Part shown: piece after piece, positions 33,458-41,694 of the stretch
Position numbering within the stretch: the stretch's first letter is position 1
Layout: the number at the start of each line of letters is the position of its first letter
Source: Erythrobacter sp. CCH5-A1
GTDB taxonomy: Bacteria > Pseudomonadota > Alphaproteobacteria > Sphingomonadales > Sphingomonadaceae
Assembly (NCBI RefSeq): GCF_001557115.1
Contig: NZ_LSKQ01000107.1
Span: forward strand, 1-42,004
Length of the DNA stretch: 42,004 bases
Direction: 5' to 3'
Translations under genes and position numbers: made by a program
Notes under the pieces: generated by a model
The model's database searches: none
The model's input: the letters and a program-made list of their open reading frames with translations, nothing else
Told to the model about the DNA's origin: nothing

Positions 33458-36295
33458 CTACAGCGCGAGCGTGACCGGCTTGCCTTCGTAGGTCAGCGCA
33501 CGGCCTTCGCGCATGTCGAACACGTCGCCGCTCCCGGTGCCATCGTGGAGGACCACGGTGATCCGGCGCGCCGCCGCCATGCCCGGAAAGCTGCCTTCGC
33601 GGGCACCAAGCGTCAGGGTGCGGGTCGCCTCGTTCCAGACGATCGGGATGCGGGCGAATTCTCCGCGGGCATAGCCCATGTCGGTGCCTGCATCCTCGTA
33701 GAGCGTGAAGCGCCCATCGGCCCCGGCAAAGACGTGGAGCGTGAGCGGCCCTTGCGGTGCCTCGCCCGTCCATTGCACGTCCGGCCCGGCCGGAATGATC
33801 GCGCCCGCCCGCACGAACAGCGGCACCCGCTCGCGCGGGGCGGCCGCGGTGACGGTCCGGCCGCCGGAGAGCCTCTTGCCTGTGAGCGCATCATGCCAGT
33901 CGCTCCCGCCCGGCAGGTAGACCTGCCGCGCGCGGGCCTGAAACGCGGTGACCGGTGCGACCATGATCGACGGGCCGAACAGGTACTGGTCGTCGATCCC
34001 CCAGACCTTCGCGTCGCTTTCGAAGTCCATCACGAGCGGGCGCAGGATTGTGGCATCCTCGAAATGCGTCGCTGCCGCCAGCGTGTAGATATAGGGCAGC
34101 AGGCGGTAGCGCAGGCGGTGGTAGCGGGTGAGCCCCTCCAGCATCGCCGGATCGCCCTCGCTGACCAGATAGGTCTCGCGATGCGGAAACTCGCCGTGGC
34201 TGCGGAACAGGGGCGAGAACGCGCCGAACTGGAACCAGCGCAGATAGAGCTCGCGCCATTCGGCAAGGTGGGCGGGATCCCCTTTGCTGTAGCGCTCCTC
34301 GACCGCGAAGCCGCCGATATCGTGCGTCCAGTTGGGCACGCCTGCGAGACTGAGGTTGAGCCCGGCGCTGATCTGGTCGCGCAGATCGTCCCACCGCGCC
34401 GCGACATCGCCCGACCACAGCGCGGAGGAGGTGCGCTGGATTCCGCCAAAGCCGCTGCGGGTGAGGATGAAGGGCCGCTGGTCGGGCTGGGCAACGCGTA
34501 GCCCCTCGGCCACCCCCTCGGCATGAACCAGCGGATAGGCATTGAAGATCGCCGCCCCCGGCACGCCCGTGGCGGGCGAGGTCATCTGGTAAGCGCGTTC
34601 TGCGACCGAGAGGTTCGAGTGCCAGTCGGGCTCGGTCGCGTCCATCCACCAGGCATCGAAGCCGAGCGGCACAAGGCTATCGGAGATCTGCTTCCAATAG
34701 AGCGCCCGGGCCCCGGGCGGATGGGGATCGTAGAAGGTGTTGGCATAGCCCTTGCCCACCCAGTCGCGCTGCCCGGCTTCCAGCGGGCGCTCGTAGAGGT
34801 AGCCCTTCTCGCGCAGCGCCCTGCCATTGGCGCTATCCGGATAGAACTTCGGCCAGACCGAGATCATCACCCGGCCATCCAGCGCCTTGACCGCCTCGAC
34901 CATGGCGGCCGGATCGGGGAAGCGCGCGGGATCGAAGCAGTGGCAGCCCCAACTGTCCTCGGGCCAGTAGAACCAGTCCTGCACGATCGCGTCGATGGGG
35001 ATCTTCCGGTCGCGATAGGCCTGCATCACGCCGACCACCTCGGCCTGCGTATTGTAGCGCTGGCGCGATTGCCAGAAGCCGTAGGCCCATCGCGGCATCA
35101 TCGGCGCCTTGCCGGTCAGGCGGCGGTAACCGGCTACGGCGTCGTCCATGGTCGGGGCCGGGACGACGTAGTAGTCGATGGCCTTGCCCGCCTCGCTGGC
35201 GAAGCTCACCGAATGGCGATCCTCGGGCGGCAGGGGATCGGCGTGTTCCAAGGCGATGTAGCCCTGATTGGGCTCCCATTCGATCCGCAGCTCCACGGGC
35301 TTGCCCGCCGCCAGATCGAGCGCGAAGGTGTGATACCAGGGGTTCCAGTTCTGCCGCCAGCGGCTGAGCACCTCCTTGCCGTCGGCGAAGACCTTCGCAT
35401 AGGACGAGGAATAGAGCCGGAACTTGTGCTCCCCTGCAGCCTCGGGCGTGAAGGTGCCGGTCCACACCACGCGCTGGGTCTCTGTCGCATTGCCCTGCGT
35501 ATTCTGCCCGGTGGTCGCCGCGACCGTCGCGACCTTCGCCTCGGCGGGCCAGCGCGCCTGATCGCGCAGATACTGGTAGTCGATGGTGCCCTCGCGCCGG
35601 TCGAGCACCTGCCTCTGCCCAAGGAAATATTGCGCCCGCCAGTCGAGCGACAACTTGGCATAGGGCTGCGGGTCGCCGACGCGGGTGATCGAGGCATTAT
35701 CCCACAGGATGCCGTAGCCCCTCGTCGACACCAGATAGGGCACGGCAATCGCCATGTTGTGCTGGGCGAGTTCGACATCCTCGCCGTTGTAGTTCATCTG
35801 GCGGTTCTGGTGCTGGCCGAGGCCGTAGAGCCCCTCGTCGGTGCCGCGGTTGAACTGGACCCGCGTGGCGAGCCAGGGCTGCCCCTCGATCGTGACGGGA
35901 GCGAGCTTTCGGGCCGGGGCGTGTTCGTCCAGCAGCACCGCGCCGCGCGGATCGCGGATGACGATGCGCCCATCGGCGAGACCGACCTCGGCCGAAGCCT
36001 GCGGCATGACAAGCGTGGCAAGCGCGCCCTCGCGCCGGAAGACTGGCGCGCCGTCGGCCTCTGCGGTCACCATCGTGGTCGGATGTCCTTCAGGCAGGGC
36101 GTCTGCGACGGTCACGCGGAAAGTGCCATCGGCATGGGCGAGCACGCGGACATGCTGCCCGGCATCGGTGGTGACGATCATCCCGTGCGCCACCTCCCGC
36201 ACCTCGCCCGCCCACGCCGTGCCGGTCAACCCGAGAAGCGCCGCGGCGCAGGCGATAACCCTCGATGTTACCGCTACCAATTTCGGTTCCAGCAC
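33458..36295 (-). CDS. Exported GH31 alpha-glycosidase with PA14-like insertion
   Basis: A 945-residue enzyme with a signal peptide (VIACAAALLGLTGTAWA). The N-terminal beta-sandwich is interrupted at ~225-345 by a PA14-like domain (WTGTFTPEAAGEHKFRLYSSS, VFADGKEVLSRW), then the catalytic barrel carries the nucleophile Asp552 in WWMDATEPD and the acid/base Asp in WSGDVAARWDD. A PA14 insertion of this kind is found in alpha-xylosidases such as Cellvibrio Xyl31A, which removes xylose from xyloglucan oligosaccharides. It is convergent with the GH43 gene. The start is GTG at 36295, with GGGGGAG about ten bases upstream. Alpha-glucosidase or another alpha-glycosidase remains possible. Confidence 0.9.
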   Translation of the reverse strand: MLEPKLVAVTSRVIACAAALLGLTGTAWAGEVREVAHGMIVTTDAGQHVRVLAHADGTFRVTVADALPEGHPTTMVTAEADGAPVFRREGALATLVMPQASAEVGLADGRIVIRDPRGAVLLDEHAPARKLAPVTIEGQPWLATRVQFNRGTDEGLYGLGQHQNRQMNYNGEDVELAQHNMAIAVPYLVSTRGYGILWDNASITRVGDPQPYAKLSLDWRAQYFLGQRQVLDRREGTIDYQYLRDQARWPAEAKVATVAATTGQNTQGNATETQRVVWTGTFTPEAAGEHKFRLYSSSYAKVFADGKEVLSRWRQNWNPWYHTFALDLAAGKPVELRIEWEPNQGYIALEHADPLPPEDRHSVSFASEAGKAIDYYVVPAPTMDDAVAGYRRLTGKAPMMPRWAYGFWQSRQRYNTQAEVVGVMQAYRDRKIPIDAIVQDWFYWPEDSWGCHCFDPARFPDPAAMVEAVKALDGRVMISVWPKFYPDSANGRALREKGYLYERPLEAGQRDWVGKGYANTFYDPHPPGARALYWKQISDSLVPLGFDAWWMDATEPDWHSNLSVAERAYQMTSPATGVPGAAIFNAYPLVHAEGVAEGLRVAQPDQRPFILTRSGFGGIQRTSSALWSGDVAARWDDLRDQISAGLNLSLAGVPNWTHDIGGFAVEERYSKGDPAHLAEWRELYLRWFQFGAFSPLFRSHGEFPHRETYLVSEGDPAMLEGLTRYHRLRYRLLPYIYTLAAATHFEDATILRPLVMDFESDAKVWGIDDQYLFGPSIMVAPVTAFQARARQVYLPGGSDWHDALTGKRLSGGRTVTAAAPRERVPLFVRAGAIIPAGPDVQWTGEAPQGPLTLHVFAGADGRFTLYEDAGTDMGYARGEFARIPIVWNEATRTLTLGAREGSFPGMAAARRITVVLHDGTGSGDVFDMREGRALTYEGKPVTLAL

Positions 36296-36491
36296 CAGCC
36301 TCGTCTCCCCCTTTTCCGCTACCGTCTTGGGCGCGATAGCGTGAGGCCGAGGCTATGTGCAAAACTGCGGCCTAGCAACCCCGCGTGCGGCAAACCGCCG
36401 GGCGCTTAGCCGCGGGCCTTTCGGCTCTCGAGGAGTGGCTGGGAGAAGAACGTCCGCCGGAGCGGAAAAGCCCTCTCGTTACAGCGGGTTT
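36296..36491. other. Spacer between GH31 gene and tRNA-Ser
   Basis: This spacer holds the upstream region of the GH31 gene and the 3' flank of the tRNA. I see no strong terminator, no copy of the GntR operator, and no repeat of the tRNA 3' end. Confidence 0.4.
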
Positions 36492-36582
36492 TGGCGGAGA
36501 CGGAGGGATTCGAACCCTCGGTACCCTGATAGAGTACGGTTCCTTAGCAGGGAACTGGTTTCAGCCACTCACCCACGTCTCC
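36492..36582 (-). tRNA. tRNA-Ser (GCU anticodon)
   Basis: The minus strand starts GGAGACG and ends CGTCTCC-G-CCA, giving a perfect 7-bp acceptor stem with encoded CCA. The anticodon stem-loop GTTCC-CTGCTAA-GGAAC carries GCT. The long variable arm (GTACTCTATCAGGGTAC) is typical of serine tRNA, and the T-arm has GGTTCGAATCC. It reads AGC and AGU codons. Confidence 0.97.
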
Positions 36583-36837
36583 GGGCATCAGCTTGGGCTG
36601 CGAGGGCGGGGCTATAGTCGGAGCCGGGGCCAGCGGCAAGGTGGCTTCAACAAAAATCGCGAGACGGCCGAGCAGGCACGGTTCGGGAGGCGTTCAGCCT
36701 CGCGCGGCTAGGGCCGGCAGCGGTTCGTCGCAATTCGGATTCGCCTCGGCGACGGACGGTTGCGGCGCATGGCAGAAGCGATTCTGCTGCGATGCGCAGA
36801 AAACCGGGACTGACACGAGCATGCGAAAGGCCGCAGA

Positions 36838-37680
36838 ATGAGCATGATGATCGCCCGCTTCCCTGAAGCCAGCCGACCGGGTCTGGCGCGCCGCGCTGCG
36901 GGCATGGTGCTGGGCGCGCTCGCCGCCTTGTCGCTAGCCGCAGCGCCCGCCGCCGCGCAGGATCTCGAGACAGTCGATCCCGACGCTTATGCGCAGGCCA
37001 ATCCCCCGGCGAACAGCGGCGCGATCGACGCCGATCTCGCCGCGCCGCAGCCCGCGCCGCAGACCCCGCCTCCGGGCGAGCCCACGGTCGATGCGACCTT
37101 CGGCGATTATGCCGCGCCGCCCGCCGCCGACAGCGCGCCGCTCCCGCCGCAGGACACCCTGCCGCCCGCCACGCAGACCACCCCCGCCGCCACCGCCGAC
37201 ACCTATGGCGAGGATGACCTCATCGGCGCGGCCGAGGGCGTGTTCGGCAAGGGCGCGGAAGGCCTCGCCAAGCTGATCGAGGATCTGCTGAAGAAGCAGG
37301 GCCAGCCCAACGGCTACATCGTCGGGCGCGAGGCCGGCGGGGCTTTCATCGTCGGCGCGCGCTATGGCTCGGGCACGCTCCATCACAAGGTCGAAGGCGA
37401 GCGCAAGGTCTACTGGACCGGCCCCTCGATCGGCTTCGATGCCGGCGCGAATGCGGGCAACACCTTCGTCCTCGTCTACAACCTGTTCGACACCGAGGAC
37501 CTGTTCAAGCGCTTCCCGGCGGGCGAGGGTCAGGCCTATTTCGTCGGCGGCCTCACCGCGAGCTATCTGCGCCGCGGCGATGTGGTGCTGATCCCGATCC
37601 GGGTCGGCGCGGGGCTCCGTCTCGGGGTCAATGCGGGCTACATGAAGTTCTCCAAGGAACAGAAGTGGCTGCCCTTCTGA
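36838..37680 (+). CDS. EipA-like envelope protein (DUF1134)
   Basis: A 280-residue exported protein. The signal peptide ends APAAAAQ; residues ~45-125 form a Pro/Ala-rich, probably disordered linker, and ~130-280 form the DUF1134 domain (NGYIVGREAGGAFIVGARYG, WTGPSIGFDAGANAG, RRGDVVLIPIRVGAGLRLG). In Brucella the DUF1134 protein EipA is periplasmic and supports cell-envelope integrity; a similar role is likely here. ATG at 36838 has GAAAGG seven bases upstream. Confidence 0.88.
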   Translation: MSMMIARFPEASRPGLARRAAGMVLGALAALSLAAAPAAAQDLETVDPDAYAQANPPANSGAIDADLAAPQPAPQTPPPGEPTVDATFGDYAAPPAADSAPLPPQDTLPPATQTTPAATADTYGEDDLIGAAEGVFGKGAEGLAKLIEDLLKKQGQPNGYIVGREAGGAFIVGARYGSGTLHHKVEGERKVYWTGPSIGFDAGANAGNTFVLVYNLFDTEDLFKRFPAGEGQAYFVGGLTASYLRRGDVVLIPIRVGAGLRLGVNAGYMKFSKEQKWLPF

Positions 37681-37738
37681 CGGCAAGAATCTGTCGCTGA
37701 ATACGAAAAGCCGGTTGCGATAAGTGCAGGCGCGGGCC

Positions 37739-38929
37739 ATGCGCCCGCGCATGCTTGACCGACTCAGCCCTCAGGCGCCCGACGCCCTGCTCGCCCTGAT
37801 CCGCCTCCACGCCGCCGACCCGCGCGAGGACAAGATCGATCTCGGCGTGGGCGTCTACCGGACCGAGAGCGGCGCGACCCCGGTCTTCGCGGCGATCAAG
37901 GCGGCCGAGCGGGTGCTGCTCGAAACGCAGGAGAGCAAGTCCTACCTCGGGCCCGAGGGCGACATGGGCTTCGTGACCTCGCTGATGCCCTACATCTTCG
38001 GCGCGGCCGACCCGAGCATGGGCGGCCGCATCCAGGGGATGCAGACCCCGGGCGGCACGGGCGCGGTGCGGCTTGCGCTGGGCCTTGCGGCCAAGGCGGG
38101 CGTGAAGCGCGTCCACATGGGCGTGCCGAGCTGGCCCAATCACGCGCAGATCCTCGCCGATCTCGGCATGGAGCTGGCGCCCTTCGAACACGCCAACCCC
38201 GACGGCACCGCCAACCTCGACGCCGTGCTTGCCGCGATCAATGGCGCGGCGGCTGACGAGGCGGTGCTGCTCCACGCCTGTTGCCACAACCCCACCGGGA
38301 TCGACTACACCGCCGACCAATGGGCCGCGATTGCGGACGCCTTCGCCGCCAGCGGCACCTTCCCGATCATCGACGCGGCCTATCAGGGCCTCGGCCACGG
38401 CATGGAGGAGGACGCCGCCGGGATGCGCGGGCTGCTGGCCAAGGTGCCCGAGGCCTTCGTCGCCTATTCCTGCGACAAGAACTTCGGCCAGTACCGCGAC
38501 CGCGTCGGCGCCTTCTATGTGCTGGCGCAGGATGCGGGCACGCTCGACACCGCCTTCTCCAACGCCAATGCGCTGGCCCGCGCGGGCTGGTCGATGCCGC
38601 CCGATCACGGCGGCGCGGCGGTGCGGATCATTCTGCGCGACGCGGACATGACCAAGCAGTGGCTCGCCGAGCTCGACACGATGCGTGCGCGCATGCGCCA
38701 GGTGCGCGATTCGCTCGCCGCGGCGGGGAGCGCGGGGCGGGTCGACCTGACGCCGCTCGGCCACCAGAACGGGCTGTTCTCGATGCTGCCGATCACCAAG
38801 GAGGAGGTCGCCCAGCTTCGCGAGGAGCACGGCATCTACATGGCCGCCTCGGGCCGCATCAACATCGCGGGGCTGACGCCTTCGAACCTGCCCAAATTCA
38901 TCGCCGCGCTGGCGGCGGTGGCGCAGTAA
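37739..38929 (+). CDS. Aromatic amino acid / aspartate aminotransferase
   Basis: A ~396-residue class I PLP-dependent aminotransferase (subgroup Ia). The PLP Lys247 is in YSCDKNFGQYRDRVG, CHNPTG is the conserved phosphate/PLP segment, and IIDAAYQGLGHG holds the Asp and Tyr that hold the cofactor. The tail has the substrate carboxylate Arg in SGRINIAGL. Transamination of aspartate, tyrosine or phenylalanine with 2-oxoglutarate is expected. ATG at 37739 is chosen; 37751 is also possible. The GNAT gene follows after 7 bp. Confidence 0.92.
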   Translation: MRPRMLDRLSPQAPDALLALIRLHAADPREDKIDLGVGVYRTESGATPVFAAIKAAERVLLETQESKSYLGPEGDMGFVTSLMPYIFGAADPSMGGRIQGMQTPGGTGAVRLALGLAAKAGVKRVHMGVPSWPNHAQILADLGMELAPFEHANPDGTANLDAVLAAINGAAADEAVLLHACCHNPTGIDYTADQWAAIADAFAASGTFPIIDAAYQGLGHGMEEDAAGMRGLLAKVPEAFVAYSCDKNFGQYRDRVGAFYVLAQDAGTLDTAFSNANALARAGWSMPPDHGGAAVRIILRDADMTKQWLAELDTMRARMRQVRDSLAAAGSAGRVDLTPLGHQNGLFSMLPITKEEVAQLREEHGIYMAASGRINIAGLTPSNLPKFIAALAAVAQ

Positions 38930-38936
38930 CGCGGAC

Positions 38937-39485
38937 ATGCTCGACCGCCAGCCCGTGCTGGAGGGCGAGCTTGTCCGCCTGCGTCCGCTCCGGGCGGAGG
39001 ATTGGGACGCGCTCTTCGCGGTCGCCTCGGACCCGCTGGTCTGGGAGCAGCACCCCGCGCATGACCGCTGGCAGGAACCGGTGTTCCGCGCCTTCTTCGA
39101 GGACGCGCTCGCCAACAAAGGCGCGTTGATCGCGCTGGACGCGGCAAGCGGCGCGGTGATCGGCTCCTCGCGCCTTCAGGGGCTCGAGGAGGCAGGCGGA
39201 GGCTCGGTCGAGATCGGCTGGACCTTCCTCGCGCGTTCGCACTGGGGCGGGCGCTGGAACCACGAGATAAAGCGGCTGATGTTGACCCACGCGCTGGCGA
39301 GCGTCGCCGAGGTGCGCTTCCTCGTCGGCGAGACCAACACCCGCTCGCGCCGCGCGCTGGAGAACATCGGCGCGCAACTGACCGACCGGCGCGAGGACCG
39401 GGTGATGGCCGACGGCGCGGTTATCCCGCACCTCACCTACGTCATCACCCGCGAGAGCTTTGCGAAGGGGCCGCTGGCGGGGTGA
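38937..39485 (+). CDS. GNAT-family N-acetyltransferase (RimJ/RimL-like)
   Basis: A 182-residue acetyltransferase. The N-terminal LRPLRAEDWDALFAVASDP is the standard start of RimJ/RimL-type enzymes, SVEIGWTFLARSHWGG and GRWNHEIKRLMLTHAL form the acetyl-CoA pyrophosphate loop region, and FLVGETNTRSRRALENIGA is the C-terminal motif. The substrate is unknown. It starts 7 bp after the aminotransferase stop and is probably co-transcribed with it. Confidence 0.9.
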   Translation: MLDRQPVLEGELVRLRPLRAEDWDALFAVASDPLVWEQHPAHDRWQEPVFRAFFEDALANKGALIALDAASGAVIGSSRLQGLEEAGGGSVEIGWTFLARSHWGGRWNHEIKRLMLTHALASVAEVRFLVGETNTRSRRALENIGAQLTDRREDRVMADGAVIPHLTYVITRESFAKGPLAG

Positions 39486-39515
39486 CGGTGCGTCTGCCCC
39501 GAGGGGCGGAGCGAA

Positions 39516-39607
39516 GTTTACAAAGTTGACACTGTAAACATCGATTTCCTACGGCAATTTGCCTTATATTTCATGTTGTTATCCGGCAAAATCGAAGTTG
39601 ACACTGT
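39516..39607. promoter_or_regulatory. Palindrome and direct repeat in the spacer upstream of the MGMT-like gene
   Basis: GTTTACA (39516-39522) and TGTAAAC (39533-39539) form an inverted repeat with a 10-base spacer. The central 13-mer AAGTTGACACTGT (39523-39535) recurs as a direct repeat at 39595-39607. TTGACA within it could serve as a -35 box. This looks like an operator for a dimeric regulator such as TetR; the regulator is unknown. The surrounding spacer (39486-39881) contains no convincing gene. Confidence 0.5.
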
Positions 39608-39720
39608 GCCTTGCGTTTTCGCGGCCGTTTCGGGGCGCAGGCACGATCCTGTGCGGGGCTGAAGCGTGGCAACGACGATGCAAAAGAGCCGCTCGGGGCT
39701 ATCATCTGGCGCGTCTGTAG

Positions 39721-39748
39721 GAAAGCGCTGAGCACATCCGCTTTCGGG
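39721..39748 (+). repeat. REP-like hairpin repeat, copy 1
   Basis: A 28-bp unit with inverted arms GAAAGCG and CGCTTTC around an 11-base loop, followed by GGG. It matches the copy at 40426 at 24 of 28 positions in the same orientation. Confidence 0.6.
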
Positions 39749-39881
39749 CGTGCCGATGGCTGGGCACGCGGGCCGCCGGCAGGATGAGGCGCTCCTGACC
39801 AGAACGGGAACAAACCGCTCTTATTCTCTCCGCCGCTGGCCCGCGATAATCCTCACCCGGATCGCAATCGGGAGACCCCGC

Positions 39882-40382
39882 ATGGCCAAGCGCAAATCCG
39901 CCCTCGACCACCTCGCCAGTGGGCGCGAGCCGCATATCGTCCACATGATCCCGCCCGGCGCGCCCGGCTTCCGCGAGGCGGCGGGCGGCGCGATGGTGGT
40001 CTCCTCGCCCGCCGAGGTCGATGCGCTGGTGCGCCGGCTGCGGCAGGGCGAGGTGGCAACGCTCGATGTGGTGCGCGCGGCGCTCGCGCGGCGGCATGGC
40101 GTTGCGGTCGCCTGTCCGGTCTCGACCGCGATCTTCCTCAATATGGCCGCCCGCGCCGCCGAGGAGCGCCGCCTCATGGGCGTGCCCGAGGCGGAGCTCA
40201 CCCCGTGGTGGCGGGTGTTGAAGAAGGGCGGCTTCCTCAACCCCAAGTTCCCCGGCGGCACCGCAGCCCAGCAGGCGCTGCTCGAGGCCGAGGGCGTGCG
40301 CGTGTCGCCGCTGAGGCGCCAACCGGCGGTCTTCGACTTCGCCGAACGCGCGCCCGCCGATCCGCTGGAGGAGCGGGCCTGA
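39882..40382 (+). CDS. MGMT/ATL-like protein
   Basis: A 166-residue protein. Residues ~38-140 resemble a family annotated as MGMT-like (alkyltransferase-like DNA-binding domain): LRQGEVATLDVVRAALARR, the ACPVSTAIFLNMAARAAEE helix, and TPWWRVLKKGGFLNPKFPGG. The PCHR alkyl-acceptor Cys of true methyltransferases is absent, so a DNA-binding or damage-recognition role is more likely than repair by self-alkylation. ATG at 39882 has GGGAGA upstream. It is bounded on both sides by a REP-like hairpin. Family assignment is by memory of the motif only. Confidence 0.65.
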   Translation: MAKRKSALDHLASGREPHIVHMIPPGAPGFREAAGGAMVVSSPAEVDALVRRLRQGEVATLDVVRAALARRHGVAVACPVSTAIFLNMAARAAEERRLMGVPEAELTPWWRVLKKGGFLNPKFPGGTAAQQALLEAEGVRVSPLRRQPAVFDFAERAPADPLEERA

Positions 40383-40425
40383 GGCCGGCTTGTTCGGCGG
40401 CGCCGGGCAGCAAGAGCGCAAGGGG

Positions 40426-40453
40426 GAAAGCGCGAAACACGTCCGCTTTCGGG
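40426..40453 (+). repeat. REP-like hairpin repeat, copy 2
   Basis: A second copy of the 28-bp hairpin unit (arms GAAAGCG at 40426-40432 and CGCTTTC at 40444-40450), 705 bp from copy 1. The rest of the 40383-40725 spacer has no gene that I can support. Confidence 0.6.
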
Positions 40454-40725
40454 AAGATGGACGAGGCGAGGGAATGACCGCAGGTGGGTGGTTTGCTGAA
40501 CGGCGGCTTTTTTGGCGACTTTGCCGGCCAGGCGGTTGGCCGGCAATCATCTTGATCAGCTTGGGGGGCCGCAGACCGGCCTTCCGCCGCATTGCTGACG
40601 AAAGCTCGGTCTGCTCGCTCTTCGATTGAGTGAATTGCGCTTTGCGGATTCGTTAAACGCCCGATATGCTGGCAAGAAGGGCCAGATCCATGACTCCACA
40701 TAGCAACAGCAGTCGGGGGCGCTAC

Positions 40726-41634
40726 ATGAGAGTTTTTCGCCAGCATTGGTGCGTGGGCACCGCCGCAGTTGCTTTTCTATCAGTTTCCGCCGCAGCGAAG
40801 GAAACGACCGATACTAACGAGCGGCTTGAGGCCCAGGTCGCAACTCGCAACGCAGAGGAAATAGATCTACAAAGAGCTGCCGTGGGGGCAGAGACGGTGC
40901 GCCGATTTATTTTGGCCTTGCATCAAGATTACGATTCTTGGACTGAACCAGAAGATTTTGCAAAATTGCATGTTGAGCAATCGCGTTTCATACGCGGGCG
41001 ATCTGCTATAGGTCTGCCTCTCGACTTGCTTATTCCTCTGGCCATAAAAACAAAGTTTGGCAGTAATGCGCAAGCAGAATTCATAAAGAATGTTCTGCTT
41101 GGATCTGCAAATAGAGCGCCTGGAAAGATGGCTGATTCTCTATTGAGAAGTTTATTTAGTAAGAATTTTAGTTTGAGTCTTGAAGAATCTAATCGGCTCG
41201 AAATGGATGTACCAATCCGCCTTGGTTTAGCCGATGGCACTGTAAAGACGGTAAGCTCAGCCGAAGCTGTAACCTACCTCATGGGTCAGGGGGTGGTCCA
41301 AAACAGAGAGACAACCGCTAGCATAACAATCGGATTTGACCTTCTATCTCAGATTGCAAAAGCAAATGCTCAGGTGCTAAAAAACCGTCCATGGATGTGG
41401 GGTTCCCAAACGTTTGATATCAACGACGGGGCAGCGTACGATGTGGGCTTCGCTATTGCATCAGGCTACGGTAGCAACATTGGGCCCTTCACAACGACAG
41501 AAATCCCAAGAGACAAAGCATGTGCCGCGCTGCCTGCGATGGAAGGTCGTATTTTCAACCCAACAATTCCTGATCGACCGATGATCGAAGCTTTTATGGC
41601 GGGTTTTGCACGAGCGAAGGTTGGTGATTGTTAG
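40726..41634 (+). CDS. AT-rich exported protein of unknown function
   Basis: A 302-residue protein with a plausible signal peptide (MRVFRQHWCVGTAAVAFLSVSAAA). It has a Glu/Arg-rich helical segment at ~30-60 and no motif that I recognise; WGSQTFDINDGAAYDVGFAIASG near 235 may be a conserved core. Base composition and codon use differ strongly from the rest of the window: A+T-ending codons, Ile AUA/AUU, Lys AAA and Arg AGA are frequent. Together with the orphan status, this suggests recent acquisition. ATG at 40726 is chosen for the signal peptide; an ATG at 40666 would add 20 residues. A terminator follows. Confidence 0.7.
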   Translation: MRVFRQHWCVGTAAVAFLSVSAAAKETTDTNERLEAQVATRNAEEIDLQRAAVGAETVRRFILALHQDYDSWTEPEDFAKLHVEQSRFIRGRSAIGLPLDLLIPLAIKTKFGSNAQAEFIKNVLLGSANRAPGKMADSLLRSLFSKNFSLSLEESNRLEMDVPIRLGLADGTVKTVSSAEAVTYLMGQGVVQNRETTASITIGFDLLSQIAKANAQVLKNRPWMWGSQTFDINDGAAYDVGFAIASGYGSNIGPFTTTEIPRDKACAALPAMEGRIFNPTIPDRPMIEAFMAGFARAKVGDC

Positions 41635-41664
41635 GTTGCGTCTCAGAATGTGCCGGACGTTAGA

Positions 41665-41694
41665 GGCAGAGGCGTACCTGCTCTGCCCCATTTT
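41665..41694 (+). terminator. Intrinsic terminator of the AT-rich exported protein gene
   Basis: A 7-bp stem GGCAGAG (41665-41671) with CTCTGCC (41681-41687), 9-base loop, then CCATTTT. Confidence 0.6.

Noticed and set aside
36492..36582. tRNA-Ser as attachment site for an integrated sugar island to its left
   Set aside because: No integrase gene and no repeated copy of the tRNA 3' end are visible, and the composition of the sugar locus matches the rest of the window.
39571..39813. A minus-strand open frame in the spacer upstream of the MGMT-like gene
   Set aside because: No start site signal or recognisable motif; it spans the operator-like repeat and the hairpin repeat.
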